Of a stretch of 64,000 nt of DNA, positions 30,447 to 43,200 are shown one piece after another. Origin of the DNA: Nymphaea colorata (lineage: Eukaryota; Streptophyta; Magnoliopsida; Nymphaeales; Nymphaeaceae); the NCBI RefSeq assembly GCF_008831285.2, contig NC_045139.1, positions 11,568,704 through 11,632,703 of the forward strand, in the 5' to 3' direction. The notes below the pieces were generated by a model. That model was not told where the DNA came from. It did no database searches and saw nothing but the letters and a program-made list of their open reading frames with translations. The first letter of the stretch is position 1, and every line of letters starts with the position of its first letter. Both the position numbers and the translations under genes were made by a program.

Positions 30447-31110
30447 CTAAGGTATACCACGGACCGTAAGATCAAGCCAGACTTTAAAATGTCTCTCAAT
30501 AACTGACATGGCAAATTGTCTAGCTACCCTTTGACAATAAACATAAGCTGACTCAGTTACTTTTAACCTCTTTTCCACTAACAAATCGAGTTGCATTAGT
30601 CTCTTTTTTTTTATATATTGATTTAGAGGAAGTTCCATAAGAAAAACAAACTTCAAAACATGTTTTAATATATGCAATAATAAAACCACTTCCATTCTAT
30701 AGATTATCTCTGCTGGGGTAGCATTTGTTGGAGTCATCATAGTGATGTGATATGCCCACAGGGTATTATATATCTTTTCATGCTAGTCTCATCCAGTTTT
30801 CATTGTTCATTCCAAGATGCGGATCAAGATCTTATTCGTAGCTTTTGCTTGCCCATTACTTTGCAGTTAATAATGAGTTGGGCAACGATGTTTGATATGA
30901 TATTTACTGCATAACTGCCTCATTTTTCTTTTGAAATGAGTTCAGTTATCAAACACCATATCATGTGGAGTTCTAAATCTATACGAAAGATTATTGTAGA
31001 TGAAGGACACTACATGTCACCCTCCTACCGTCCCGATGTCATGATTGTCATGACTTTTATCCATTTGGTAAAATAGTCTATTGCAGTGAGAAAATACATA
31101 TAGTTGTTAG
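30447..31110 (-). pseudogene. Integrase remnant of the Tat element
   Basis: The minus strand near 31075-31055 reads DYFTKWIKVMTI, the integrase catalytic-core motif that contains the first acidic residue. Further along, 30740-30447 reads TPAEIIYRMEVVL... and ERHFKVWLDLTVRGI, the end of the integrase core and the C-terminal segment. The parts are in different frames with stops between them. Confidence 0.75.
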
Positions 31111-31614
31111 AAACTGTATAAAGATCTAACTACGTTAAATGTCCACATTGAAAAGGGGCAAGTAGATGTTATTAAATGTAAGTGAGAGGTCAGTACATGG
31201 ATTGTAGGAGCATGCAACTGACATTCCTTATATCTTTTTGACAAATTGGTAATAATCTTTTTGTATAGTAGGTCAATAATATCATGCACAAACTATTTGC
31301 TTAGTAAGAGTTTGGTAACCAATATGACCTTCACAGTCTCCTCGATGTACCTCTTTGATGACATCATTTGCTTCATCCTCATCAAGACAATAAGAGTATT
31401 TGGCACTAATCTCCGTCTGTATAACACTTTTGCAAGAGTAAAGTACCTTGTTGACATATGTTGAATTGCTTTTTGTTATTTCTTAGTTATTCAAGTCAGA
31501 AATTCACCATTCTTCAAGGCCTATTCCCTTCTTGGATACGATGAACCCGTTTTACCACTTCAAAAGCGAGAAGTTCTAACTTTCTTATTACAAAAGGACA
31601 AAACACTTCATTGC

Positions 31615-31839
31615 TCAAAAGGAAATAGTGGATCCTAAGCTCGTGAGACCGTCTATAATAGAGTTGCCTTCTCTTTTTACATAAGCCAGCTGCACTTCCT
31701 CAATCTGATTGACAATGAGGTAGCGATCTTTTGATATGACACAGATTTTTAGTCTTTGACCTGCGACTCTATTTATTTGGTTGACGATAAGCTGAGAGTC
31801 ACCAAAAGCATGTACCCTCTTTACTTGAAAACTCAACAA
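31615..31839 (-). pseudogene. Second (archaeal-type) RNase H remnant of the Tat element
   Basis: The frame contains VKRVHAFGDSQLIVNQINR and AYVKREGNSIIDGLTSLGS. These are the GDSxLxVNQ and REGNxxADxLAxLAS motifs of the extra RNase H found between the normal RNase H and integrase in Tat elements. The second Asp context is altered (IIDGLTSLGS). Confidence 0.8.
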
Positions 31840-32070
31840 AGAATGAAGTCCTTATACAATGGCCTCATATTCAAGCAAGTTATGGGTACATGAAAAGTCA
31901 AGTTCCAAAAAATATAGAATCATTTCATTTTCCAAAGTGATAAGCAAAATGCCTATACGTACTCCCATCATTTTTTTTGGATCCATCAAAGAATATCTTC
32001 CATACGGGCCACTTTCGATCTTAACACATGCTCATCAGGAAACTCATCATCTGCTTTTACTTTTTTCTTG

Positions 32071-33300
32071 CTAAGAAAAATCTGGTAACTGATCTACAAC
32101 TGCTTGTCCTTTGATTGACTTTTGAGATACATATTCAAGATCATATTGCATCAGCAATACTTGCCACTTGGCGATGCACCCACTAAAAAATGGTTGCACT
32201 AAGATATACTTGAGAAGATTTAGCTTGGAGAGTCTTTTGACTTCACAAACTAATAAATAGTGTCTCAACTTCTCACACATCCAAACCAGCTAGACAAGTT
32301 TTTTTCATAGGAGAATACTTTTTTTCATATTAAATGAAAGTTTTCCAGATGTAGTATATTGCATGCATGTTCCATGCGACTTCCCTCCTATATCAAGAAA
32401 CCGCCATATACTGACTCATTTATTATGATGTAAAGTACCAATGGTCTACTCAACACTGGGATATTTAGAATCACCAGATTCAAAAGGTATATTTTGACAT
32501 TTTCTAATAATTGTAGACAGTCAAGACCCCATTTAAATTTGTCTTTCCTTAGTAACTGGTTGAATGGTTTGCCTCTCATGGCAAGATTGGAGATGAATCA
32601 TCTGATTGCCTAGATTCACCATTGGAAATTTTGTAGTACTTTGATATTAATGTGTGGTGGCATATTGATGATTGTTTTAGCTTTGGTAAGATCCATCTCG
32701 TTATCCTTTTTACTGACCATAAAGAGTTTATAAGATTCTACTCCAAACATGCACTTTTGAAGATTAAATGAAGCCTGTACTAAAAGAATCTCTTAAACAA
32801 TTGGGTGAGCATTTCAACATGATCATCTCTTTTCCTAGATTTGATTAAGATGTTATCAATATATATATCTACTATTTTGTACATTTGGTCATGGAAGATG
32901 GTAGTCACGACCCTCTGATAAGTAGCTCAAACATTTTTAATCCAAATGACATTATTGTGTAACAGAAGGTGCCCCAAGGCATGGTAAAGTTAGTTTTAGG
33001 CTGATCCTTAACTGCCAATTTCATTTGATTTTACTTTAAATATCCATCCATGAAAGAGAACAAGAAATGACCTGCAGTATTGTCTACCAATAGATCGATG
33101 TTTAGAAGATGGTAATCATCTTTTGGTGTATCTTTTGGTGTACCTTTATTCATGTAAATCAATGCATAGCCTGACCTTTTCATTCTTCTTATGAACAACC
33201 ACAATGTTAACCAACCATTTAGGATAATCGATGGTAAACAATAAGTTTAACCTTTAGTAGGTCCCTAGTCCTTCTTTTATAGCTCCTTTTAATCTTGGGT
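32071..33300 (-). pseudogene. Reverse transcriptase and RNase H remnant of the Tat element
   Basis: The RT part shows KTNFTMPWGTFCYTIMSFGL, the gypsy fingers/palm motif, and HDQMYKIVDIYIDNILIKS near 32885-32835, where the catalytic YxDD is YIDN. The RNase H part shows LNLVILNIPVLSRPLVLYI (32.5 kb) and KWQVLLMQYDLEYVSQKSIK (32.15 kb), the ligand strands of the Ty3 RNase H. Several stops and frameshifts separate the blocks. Confidence 0.8.
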
Positions 33301-34129
33301 CAAGGTTGCTCAGTTTTTGTTTCACTGGCTTGCAATTGGGACTTAGAGGCAAATGATATTCAACCAGTTTAGGGTCTAGGCCCGGCATTTCTTCGTAAGT
33401 CTATGCAAAAACTTCTTAGTGATTTATAAAGAAGTATACCAATTTCTTTTCTTTAATCGACAAACTAGTGCCAATTTAAAGAATATTAGGATTCTCACTG
33501 GTTTCAATATAATTTCTTCAATTGGATCATTAACCAAGGGCGATGGATATTATTGCTTTTGAATTTGAGTAAATTTTGGTGGTTATGACTTGAGTATATC
33601 CATATGTTCTATTTCATCAACTAATTGTTTGACATGTGCTTTCTAAAGGCACTCCTGAAAAAAAAGGAACTGAGACATGTTAAGTCCTGACATGCTGTAA
33701 AGAGGAGATAAAGAAAAATTGAACAAAATTAACATTGACAAATACAAACAAAAGATTACTTGCATTGCATACAAAAAGTTCTTAGTACATAGTGATGGTC
33801 CTACCATAGAACTAAATGAGAACAAGTTAATACCACAAAATTCATGGGAGGATTTATAAAATAAAGGTGAATACTATCAGCCAACATAACCTTCTTCAAA
33901 CTTTTTTGGAGTAACTGAATCCTCTGGTGTTCATCTGAAAGGAGATGGTGATTGGCTGTAAGATGTCATCTACATTCTTCCCAAGGCCAATGAATGAACG
34001 GTAGATACATTTCAAAAACAACAGAAACCCTTAAGGTTTTTCACAAAATGAGCATATAAAAGTTGTTTTTAATAATTCAGATGACTGCTTGAAACAATGT
34101 AGGCACTCTCAGATGATTCACCAATCTCC

Positions 34130-34400
34130 ATGCTCTATATCCATTCTTTCAAATGTGCTTCTTTCGTTGTCCTTATGTTGGGTACATCCACTGAGCCAAT
34201 TGGTTTAGGGAGCATTGACTGTACCAACCTTTCGACCGGGCCCTTTGCACGTACGATAATGATAGATGAGACAAAATTCTACTTGAAGCACAGGTGAAGA
34301 GTGGATGAGATATCCCGTACTTTGCAGATTCAAGGATGCCCCAAAAGTAAGTTGTATGATGGGGGTACATCCATCACATGGAATGAAGTGTAGTGACTGG
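34130..34400 (-). pseudogene. Protease-RT linker remnant of the Tat element
   Basis: Read across two frames on the minus strand, the segment contains a LLGHPWIESAK.. and STLHLCFK motif, the well-known LGRPWIHxAGAVPSTLHQ block that follows the aspartic protease in Tat and Athila elements. It is frameshifted and broken by stops. Confidence 0.65.
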
Positions 34401-35029
34401 TGCGTTTGATGGTCACATCCATTATGAGGGTCTCTTTGCTATTTATGCTTTGATCATTATATCCATATATCTTGGTTTGATCAGGGCGATATTTATCTTT
34501 ATGGTGCCTTGGTCGTGAGATTTGGACAAATATTTAAGCTACTTCTTCCGTCGATCAATACATGTGGCACAATTATCTTGCTAACTTAAACAATGATGTA
34601 GAGAGCATTTTCATGGTAATATCCATTTCTTGAAAGATTCTTTTATGTAAAAGTGATTCACTAGTCTTTGGAGGCCCGAATCCAGTCTTACTCAATAAGA
34701 TTTTTTTTAAAGGGATGTCATCATCTAATTAATATGGACCATCATTTGAGGAGTCATATGATGGCTCATCGTCACCTTGCAAAAGGAAATTCTTGGGAAT
34801 GAAGGCGAGATTTGGATGATTTTCTTGCCTTCCTGTTCATCATACTAATTTAATCAAGTGTCACTAACCTCGATTGGTTACTATAACTTGGTGTAATCTG
34901 ACTTCATCACAAGGTCGGATGTGCTCCTGCAAATGATATGGAAGCGAAGTGACCACTACGATTGCGGCTACTGTTGCCTTTCCATGATCATAGTATGAAT
35001 TCCTCAATATTTCAAAAAATGCTATTATC

Positions 35030-35910
35030 ATCAACATTGAGGTCTTTGTTGATGATGTCTTGGATGATATTCTTAACGACAAAACAATCATCAGTGTTAT
35101 GATCAGGGGCACAATAAAACTTACATAGTTTTTCTTTGTCATTTCCCATCATTTTGAGGGTTCTAAAACTTTTGGCAGGACGACAGTACCTTTGGCAAAG
35201 AGATATTCTAAAGATCTATTTAGGATGTTGAATAAGGGGAGTGAACTTCTAATCATAATTCTTATCTAGGTGTTTGTCTTTCATTCTTCGTTCCCCTTGG
35301 GTAGCTATGTGTTCTTCTTATGATTCACTTCTTTGTTATACTTATAGTTGTTGCTACTGAGTGCCAGCATTAGCTATGAAGTGGATATGTAACTAGGCTT
35401 TACCTCATTTCTTACCCTCTTCCTTGTACATAGACCCAATAATTCTATTAAAATCACTTTTTTTTTTAATTTCCTTTTCCATTGAATCTGCATGTTTGAT
35501 CAAATCGAAGGATTGGGCAAGATTTTTTCTAACAAGTGATAGAGCATGTGTTTGAGAGATAGACTCACTCATTTCGTTGTTTTGAATTCTTCATTTTTGA
35601 ATAAACTCTCAAGCATTTTCTTCGTGTTTCTAACAAATACTGCAAAAAGTACTAAGGGTTGGAGCCATGAGAACATTTTGCTCAAATCTTTCGATGAACA
35701 TGTTGACCAATCTGTCAAATTCATTGAGTTCAATTGGGTTATTATTTTCTTTGTACTATTGTGCAGTGATGCCTTTAAGACTCTTTGGGAACTAGCAAAA
35801 CAAAGCTCTATTATTTTTCGGATCATGTAACAATCATTGATGTATGTTGAGAGGTGAACATGTGGGCATGTGGTTCCATAATACTTGACGAACTCTCTAG
35901 GCAAGCCCTG
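35030..35910 (-). pseudogene. Gag remnant of the Tat element
   Basis: The frame 35904-35569 contains FVKYYGTTCPHVHLSTYIND and later TQLNSMNLTDWSTCSSKDLS, the capsid motif (KYDGTxCPxxHLxxY... WxDLxxAF) of plant gypsy gag. At 35150-35030 another frame carries FYCAPDHNTDDC, a degenerate zinc-knuckle-like block before the protease. An N-terminal extension at about 37.6-36.7 kb is open in parts, but I cannot name it. Confidence 0.75.
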
Positions 35911-38130
35911 TACATCCTCGTCTCTTTTAATGCCTAGGTAATGGTCTTCATACTAGTATGAGTGTTTTCCCATCCCCTTAATTTTAAGGTTGTCCATTCT
36001 TTTTTCTATTTCATAAAACTTACATTTGTTTGGACTTTTGTCATCACTTGATTCATCTTCTTTCCTTTTCCCTTATCTTTTTTCACTTTTCTTTAGAACT
36101 CTTGTTGTTCGAGTTGCTGCTTGGGGTATATTTCTTTGTCTTTTTCCCCTTCTTGGTGGTTTTCCTTTTTTCTTCGGCTTCTTTTTGAACTTTCACTTCA
36201 GATAGTGCTAGGTGAGCTATTATCTTCCATAATATCGTTTCCTTTTTTTTCGTCTCCTTCTTCTTTTTTGACAGAAATAGTTCAGGCTTTTTATCCTTAT
36301 TGGTTGCCGAGTTTGAATCTAGATGGTCTTTGTCTTGATCTGTAGGAGAAGTTTTGCTATTCTTCTTGTCTCTTTTTTGCTTGGTAGACTTTTCATTTGT
36401 TGGGTTTGGGGTCTATCATGGCTTTTTGCTCTCTCATGAATTGTTCCATAAACAATCGAAACATCTGGCAACCTTTTGGTTTAAATGCTAGGAAACCAAA
36501 TGTTTCTGGCATAGGACTAAAGGATGAGACTTTATTTTGAGGGGCCTACTAGCTTATGCTTTTGTTTCAACCTTCCTGCTGGCTTCAAATATTCACTTTA
36601 TGAGATAGGAAAATGAGAGTCATTGGATAGAAATGATGAAAAAATGAAGATTCATATTGTATTAAGATTCTAAAAATTACATTCGGAGAAAAACATTGAT
36701 TGGTTAAAGATGACAACGATTGAAGACACTAAAAATCAAGAATACAAAGCTAACAACAAAAACTTTCAAGGAAGAATGGATGGTGGTAGTTTGACATCCT
36801 ACCACTTGGCATATTTCTTCTTTACTACTGGGCACATGAACCAAGTCTAGAATATTCGTGTCTGCCATTCTTGTCGAGCTACTATGAACAATGCTGCCTA
36901 TTGAGGAGAGTCGAGGTCGAATTGTAAAGTAGCTTTGATTGGCGTATGCACAAAAATCATCCCTTCGAGAGAATTGTTGCATGCATCTATTGGCATAGTA
37001 ATCAACTATGAATAGGGGCCCAAGAGTGTGTACAACCATGGTAATGGTGTGTGTACCTAGGTGGGCTTTGGCAATGATCATAATAATCCCAAATGCTATC
37101 TTCTCTGTCTATTTGCTTGATCAAACAACAGTATTACTCCAAGACTGTTAATGTTCCATTAGTGTTTTTGAATAAACGGGCTCGAGATCCCACATGCTTG
37201 AGAAATCATGATTGCAAAGTATATGTGCATCATTCCACATAGTTTGCATCTCTAATGGTGAAACAGTTGAACCCACGGTAAAGAAAAGCCAAGGCCGTCA
37301 TTGCCACTGACAAGTGTCATGTTCCGCTATGCTCCCATATCATAAAAGTTAGGAAATGAACATCTAAAAGTTTGGTCTCATTGGTGAAGAAGGTCATTCC
37401 CATGTGCAAGGCATCATGCAGTGCTTGATTCTTCCTATGGCTTTTCGAGAGAAGGTGGAAGATTCAACATAGGCTTCAAAATCTTCAAGTAGGTTCTTTA
37501 AGTTGATGCATTGGTTCTCAATGTCTTCCACCAGGGCTAAGTTTTTCGTTCAATAAAATGAGCAATAAGGTCATTGTTCTTGACTTTGGTTGAGTTCATA
37601 AAAAATTGTTTATCTAATGAGTCATTTGGATTACAAGTCAGGGTAGGGAGGTCTAGTATTTCAGTAAATTCATCCAATAATACCGCCATTTCTCCTCAAG
37701 AAAACAGAAAAGAGGAGGTCCTTGGGTTCCATTGTTCTGCATCAAATTCCTGTCCACTGATTGCATTCCTCTGGATGCTACTCTTTTTAACCCACATTCT
37801 TGAAGGTAAGAAGGAAATATTTGAGAGAAGTTAGGATGCCAAGACCAATACCATTCTGGAGCCTTGGGTCTAGACTCGAGAGAGACATAAGTAGACCGTT
37901 TGGATCCTTCTCCAAAGAAAATGTGATCATAAGGAAAGGTAACATCACATTGGAAAAAATATATCTTGAGTGTAGCCTATGAAAGATATAGATTAAATTA
38001 GAGGGAAAAGTTGACAAAGATGAGATGAAGGTCTATAATGAGAGTGGCAGTTGTAAATCACCACACAAGGTTTTGTGTATATCCAACACTACCTAAAACA
38101 CATGCATCTATCATGTAAAAATTTTTGCAA

Positions 38131-40044
38131 AAGGGGTATAGGGGTCTAATTGAGATAACTTTGTGTCATGATAAACTAATATCATGGTATGCTTAAGAAA
38201 AATTTTATTGGGATCCCTAATCTGGTGGTTAAGAGAAATGCTAAATGTAAGAATGTCATGAAAATGCATTTTAACATACACACATTGGTAAGGGTTTTCC
38301 TTGTGTTGAAATATAATAACAAAGGAATCCCAATTCAAGCATTCGTTCTTATAATTTATTCACATATTAATTGAAAAATCAATCAACTATACATGAATAT
38401 CATGTCAAGTATAAACAATGTACACATTCAATGAACAAAAAAAAGAAATGATCTTAGAAAGAAAAATGAAGTTTTATTTCACCTTGTTCATGCTTCCGAT
38501 GCACTCAAGAATAACTCTTGACTTCAAAAATGAGATTTTAGAGCTATCTTATATGACTATGAAGAGATGAAGAAAAGAGAAACAATAGAAAAGAAAAATG
38601 ATTGAGATCTTGGCTACATGCCGCTAAATAGATCGGTTGGAGAGAACAAAATGTATTCTCAGGATGATCTCGAAGCCTCCCCAAATAAGCCACCAATGTG
38701 TTGAGGATGTCTCTCCAAGAGGTCTCTTCTTGCTCCCTTGAAGAATGAAAGTTGAAAAAAAAGCTTGCTTCCAAGGTTGAAAAGGAAAAGGAAAAAGAAG
38801 AGAATTGACGAGAACTAAGAGAAGAACTCCCAAAATCCAAATGAAAAAATTCTAAATGTTCTACAAGGGTTAGGCCATACCAATAGAGAAGATTTGGGGG
38901 GTATTATAAGAGTTGAGCCAACTCAAAATTTGAATTTTTTTAATGTGACAATATTTTCATGTAAATTTCAAGTATTTTTAAATTATTTTCATTTTTTTTT
39001 AGATAGGCATTGACTAAAGGGATTGGTCTTTAGCCCTGCAAACACCCATTTGGGGGTGTTGGCAGGGCAATTGCCTACCGAACATACCCAAACTGGCCTC
39101 TTTGGGGGTGGTTTTAAACCAAAACAAGGCCTTTCAGCCCTGTCTCGGCACATGTATGCGTGGTTGGCTGCATGGTACTGCCATGCTAGGTTACAGTCAT
39201 GGCTGCACGTGCCGCGGTAGTGCCTGGTGCAGCCGTGTGCCTTGGCCAATGCACTGGGCCATGGCGTTTGGCAAAACGCCAAGCCACGTGAAAGGGGGTG
39301 AAAGGCCCTCTTATTGGCCCATTAAGGCTGACTTTTGCCGCCCATGGGGGTTCCACAAAAAATTTAAAAAAGGATTTTAAAATGCATATTTTGAAGGGTA
39401 AAATGGATTTTTTTGCAAAAAAAATAAATTCGATTTCAATTGGGGAGGTTTCGAACTAGTTTTAGATTCGGAATGGGTTTGCTTGATCGTGAAAGTGTTC
39501 CGATCCATGCCCATGCTCAGATCAATGATTAGACAGGTGTTTTAAGCTCGAAGCATGTTTTTAAAGTCTTTAGAGCAAGATTGAGGCAAAAAACAAAGGG
39601 GAGTTTTGTGTGCATGCATGCAACACTAAATAGTGTTGAAACTCGACATTTTGATCTCGACTTGCTATTTTGAATTGAAATTCTTGATTTGGATCCAAAC
39701 TTTAGTTTTGGGTCTAACTTAGACATGAGAGTAGCATTATGGATTATTTTTCCTAATTTGTGCTTGATTTCACCTGTCAGCCCCGATTATGGACCTCGCT
39801 TCGTATTTTAATCAAGGTGTGAATTTTGGATCTAAGACTTGGATGTATCTCCAAATCTTGATCTCAAGTTGGATTTTGGATCCATACCTTGTATTTGGAC
39901 TTAGATATGGATCTAAAGGTCGATTTCAGGGTGAACCCAAGGTCCAAAACTAGATTCAATTTACGGTAAAAATGATTGAAAATTACTGAAATCATGTTTG
40001 AATAAATGAAGTATAATCTTTCGGAATAATTTGGAGTGATAACA
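38131..40044 (-). repeat. 5' LTR of the Tat element
   Basis: It matches 28090-29892 with many substitutions and indels and ends on the minus strand with TGTTATCAC at 40044. The TATA equivalent (CTTATAATACC) lies at about 38908-38898. It has about 100 bp more than its partner, mostly around 39100-39380. No recognisable primer-binding site was found at its inner edge, so the limit at 38131 is approximate. Confidence 0.8.
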
Positions 40045-41399
40045 GACGGCTAAAAGTTAAAAAGGTTGGTTCATCAATCTCTTCACCCATTTTTTCTATT
40101 TGTGAATAATTTTAGGTTATACCATCTTTGTAGCGTATATATCTGAATATTTTTTGTCAAGATATCACCATTTTTCTATAGTATTTGGCCGTGAAACTTT
40201 GCAAGTATGTTTGTTGAGCTTAGTATATTCAATTTGATACATTAATTGCATAAAATCTCTACATAAATACAAAACCCACAATTTTCTCTAATTTTTGTTA
40301 TCGTCGGATTCCAGCGTCAAATTTGGCCATGTCTAATTCAACTGCACACATACTTATTTGCAAATACCACCAAACTTTGAACGATTTTCACTTGGGTAAT
40401 TACATTATTGTGGGAGCAATTTATGTTCTTGTTTTTGTAACTTTGAACTGTAGTGAATCAGTTGTATTGTAGTATAAGTTCGAACATTTGTTGTATATAT
40501 TTGTTTGGTTTATGAACATTTAATTGTTTTGTTCGACACATGAAATATGTAAGCAGGTTAATTATTTACGCCGATTAGAAAACAATAAAAACACTTTCAC
40601 CAACACATAAAGTTGCATCGATAAATATTAATAGCAACGTTAATCAACATCTAAAATATTGTTGGTAAAAAAATTTACCAATCTCGAAGGCCATTGTCGG
40701 TACAAATGTCTACCGATGTCCAGGGCAATGTCGGTAAAACATTCTATCGCAGACGCATTTGGACATTGGTAATAATCTATGGTGCGGCGGTGATAGCCCG
40801 TACACCGATGCACTGCTCCGGCATGTCGTGTGATGATTTTTACCAACACTGTCTCTACCAACGATCAATGCAAACATCAGAAAAAACCATTACTGATGTG
40901 TCGCCATGTTTGACTGACATTTTCTGGGCATCGGTAATGCCTTGGTTTTTTGTAGTGCTAGGTCAGGGATATAAATCAGTCCCCATAAATTGATTGTTAA
41001 CACACTTTTTTACACGATCGTCCATACAAATATGATCTTATATTGTGAGAAACATATGTTAAGTTATAGCAATATAAAATTAAATGGCTCTTACAAGTTG
41101 CAACATCAAAATTTTACTAGTAGAAAAATCAACGTTTTTCATAAAAGTAACTTGAATTAAAACTTGTTTTATGTTAAATTAGTGTTTATAAACAATTTAC
41201 AATCTCCATATTTTATTTAAAATATATTTTCACAAGAATTTAAAGAGGTCTGGTCTTTCTGTAGACCCAAGTGATCTGGAATACACCAATTTATCCTACA
41301 TAGCCATGTAGCTTCAGTATTGGTTGACAAGGTTTTAGATTTTCAGCCCAAATATCAACCATTTAATTCAATTCTTAGTAGTCAAAGCTTGGTGAGGCT

Positions 41400-43200
41400 A
41401 CCATAGCTGTTTATTGGTAAAAAATGGAGTCATAAAACGTAGAAAAATGAGAAGACTAGCTCTACCTCTGTGGCCAGTGTCCTAAGGCCTCCCAGAAGCC
41501 AGGCAATAAACAACAACCTAGTAGTAGGGTTGCAGCTATCAAGAAAATGTTGTCCCTGTAGCCATAGGCAAGTGAGCTTTTGTCCCTTCATATAATGAAA
41601 AGGCAAACATAAGGCAAAGCTTTACAACATAAGAGAGAAAATATGCCATATGCCTCACAAAGATGGCAAGAATTTTGGCGGAATGCGAATAGTGCTACAA
41701 CGTGACTATTTGATAAGGCAAAGCTTTGCAACATAAGGGAGAAGTTTTACTTTTCAACCTCTAAGAGAGAAGTGGGACCCCCCTTCATCTTTCGAACAAA
41801 GAGAAGGAGGCTTGAGTAGGTTAGAGGTACTTGACCATCCAACCAAGAAAACTTTGTACGACCATCGGAAGTTGCTCTTTGATATTAAAAGGGGCAATCA
41901 AAGACTTGTTAAGATTGATTAGCACGCTTCCGTTTTCTTTGAATTATTTCAAAATTGATTTGTTCTGTTATCCATAATCAGCTTGGAAAACAACACAAAA
42001 AAAAAAATATTACCAACAAAAGCAAAAAGCGGGAAAAACATTCATAGTCAACTATTTGGCTTTGTCCCTTTTAAGCTTCCTAATGAGCGTCTAAGTCACA
42101 ATAATGAAGAGGTAAGAGGAGAGAGGATCTCCCCGCCTAAGGCCTCTATGACTTTTAAAATGCTCTCAGTTTTTGCTATTAATTGCCATTGCATGACAGG
42201 AAGTGGTGATACAAGTCATCATGTTGGATGTCCAGTTACCATAATATCTGAAACACATTTATGGCATTTTACAGGGAATACTAATTTACATTATCATAAG
42301 CTTTGAATATATCCAACTTGAGAAGGATGGTTGCACCCTTATGCTGTCAGCGGCTATTAACAAGTTCATGCATCATAATGCTTTCCTGTTGCATGGCTTG
42401 CTCCCTTGCTTATTAAAGCATTCAATGACCCCTCTTCTTATTCACCATGACTTTGGTTGTGAACTTATAATAACTATTACACAGTAGCGTGAAGTCTTTA
42501 ATACCCACTATACCTTAAATGCTTTAGAATGAAGATAAAATGTACACTTTATTAATAGGCTTGAAGAAATCCATGATGATTGTTGTCATATTACACATAA
42601 TTATTTCCTAGTATATACTGAAACCCATAAAAACCCCATATGGCCCTAGCACATTCGCACTATTCTTAACTAAAAACATCTTCTTTAAACTCCTCAAGAG
42701 ACACAAGAGCATTAAACATAAGAAAATCACTATTATTTGATAGGGACATGGTCACATCCTTCAAAAAAATTCCCAAATGTGTCCACATTGAAAAAATCAT
42801 AAAAAAACCTAATCCAAGGAGCATCAGCTTTTGAGTATAGGCTATTGTTTTGTTCACCCTATCAAGGATATACAATGCATGCTCATGTAGTAATTGGAGC
42901 AGCCATGGAAGAACTTGGTGTTTTTGTCTCCTTCATGCAAGCAAGACACTTTAAAATTTTGTATCCAAAAAATAAGTTCTAGGAATTGGTCCAATTCTTG
43001 ATAGACCACCCATTCATAATCACCATCCCACATGCCAAGCTATCTAACTGTATCATATCAATTTCATCCATGATTCTTAAATGGAGCTTATGATGGTTAG
43101 AATTCCATCACGACAATCTACTTTGAATCAATCTAAGTTTTCTTAAGAAGCTTAACAATACTATATATCGTATCGATATTAGGGGCCATATAATCCCTCT
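41400..43200 (-). pseudogene. L1-type LINE remnant (reverse transcriptase)
   Basis: Minus-strand pieces in order: CLHEGDKNTKFFHG (near 42950), the block before the RT domain; LCNSYYKFTTKVMVNK (near 42490), the RT palm start; a SWIYSKLMIM block; and SHRGLRRGDPLSSYLFI (near 42125), the diagnostic L1 RT motif. Frames change and stops intervene. The YADD block and any endonuclease are not recognisable, and no poly(A) tail or target duplication was identified. An old, dead LINE. Confidence 0.8.

Larger units (their letters stand above)
28090..40044 (-). mobile_element. Ty3/gypsy LTR retrotransposon, Tat lineage, decayed, nested in the CACTA element
   Basis: Two LTR copies of about 1.8-1.9 kb (28090-29892 and 38131-40044) flank an 8.2 kb interior. 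Domain remnants in minus-strand order are gag (about 35.9-35.5 kb), a zinc-knuckle-like segment (35.15-35.03), the protease-RT linker (34.4-34.1), RT (33.3-32.6), RNase H (32.58-32.07), a second RNase H (31.84-31.61) and integrase (31.1-30.45). This order, with two RNase H domains, is the Tat pattern. Every domain is broken by stops and frameshifts, and the LTRs differ at many positions, so the insertion is old. The outer LTR limits at 28090 and 38131 are approximate, and no target duplication was found. Confidence 0.85.
26417..40957. mobile_element. CACTA (En/Spm) DNA transposon, non-autonomous, interrupted by a Tat element
   Basis: The left end is CACTAAAAAAAAAAA at 26417; the right end, reverse-complemented, is CACTACAAAAAACC ending at 40957. 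The trinucleotide CTA flanks both ends (26414-26416 and 40958-40960), the 3 bp target duplication typical of CACTA transposition. Subterminal repeats of an ACCGACGTC / ACCAACGTC / ACCGATGTC motif fill both borders (26450-26910 and 40580-40930), as expected for transposase binding. Apart from the nested retrotransposon only about 2.6 kb belongs to this element and no transposase is seen, so it was mobilised in trans. Confidence 0.85.
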
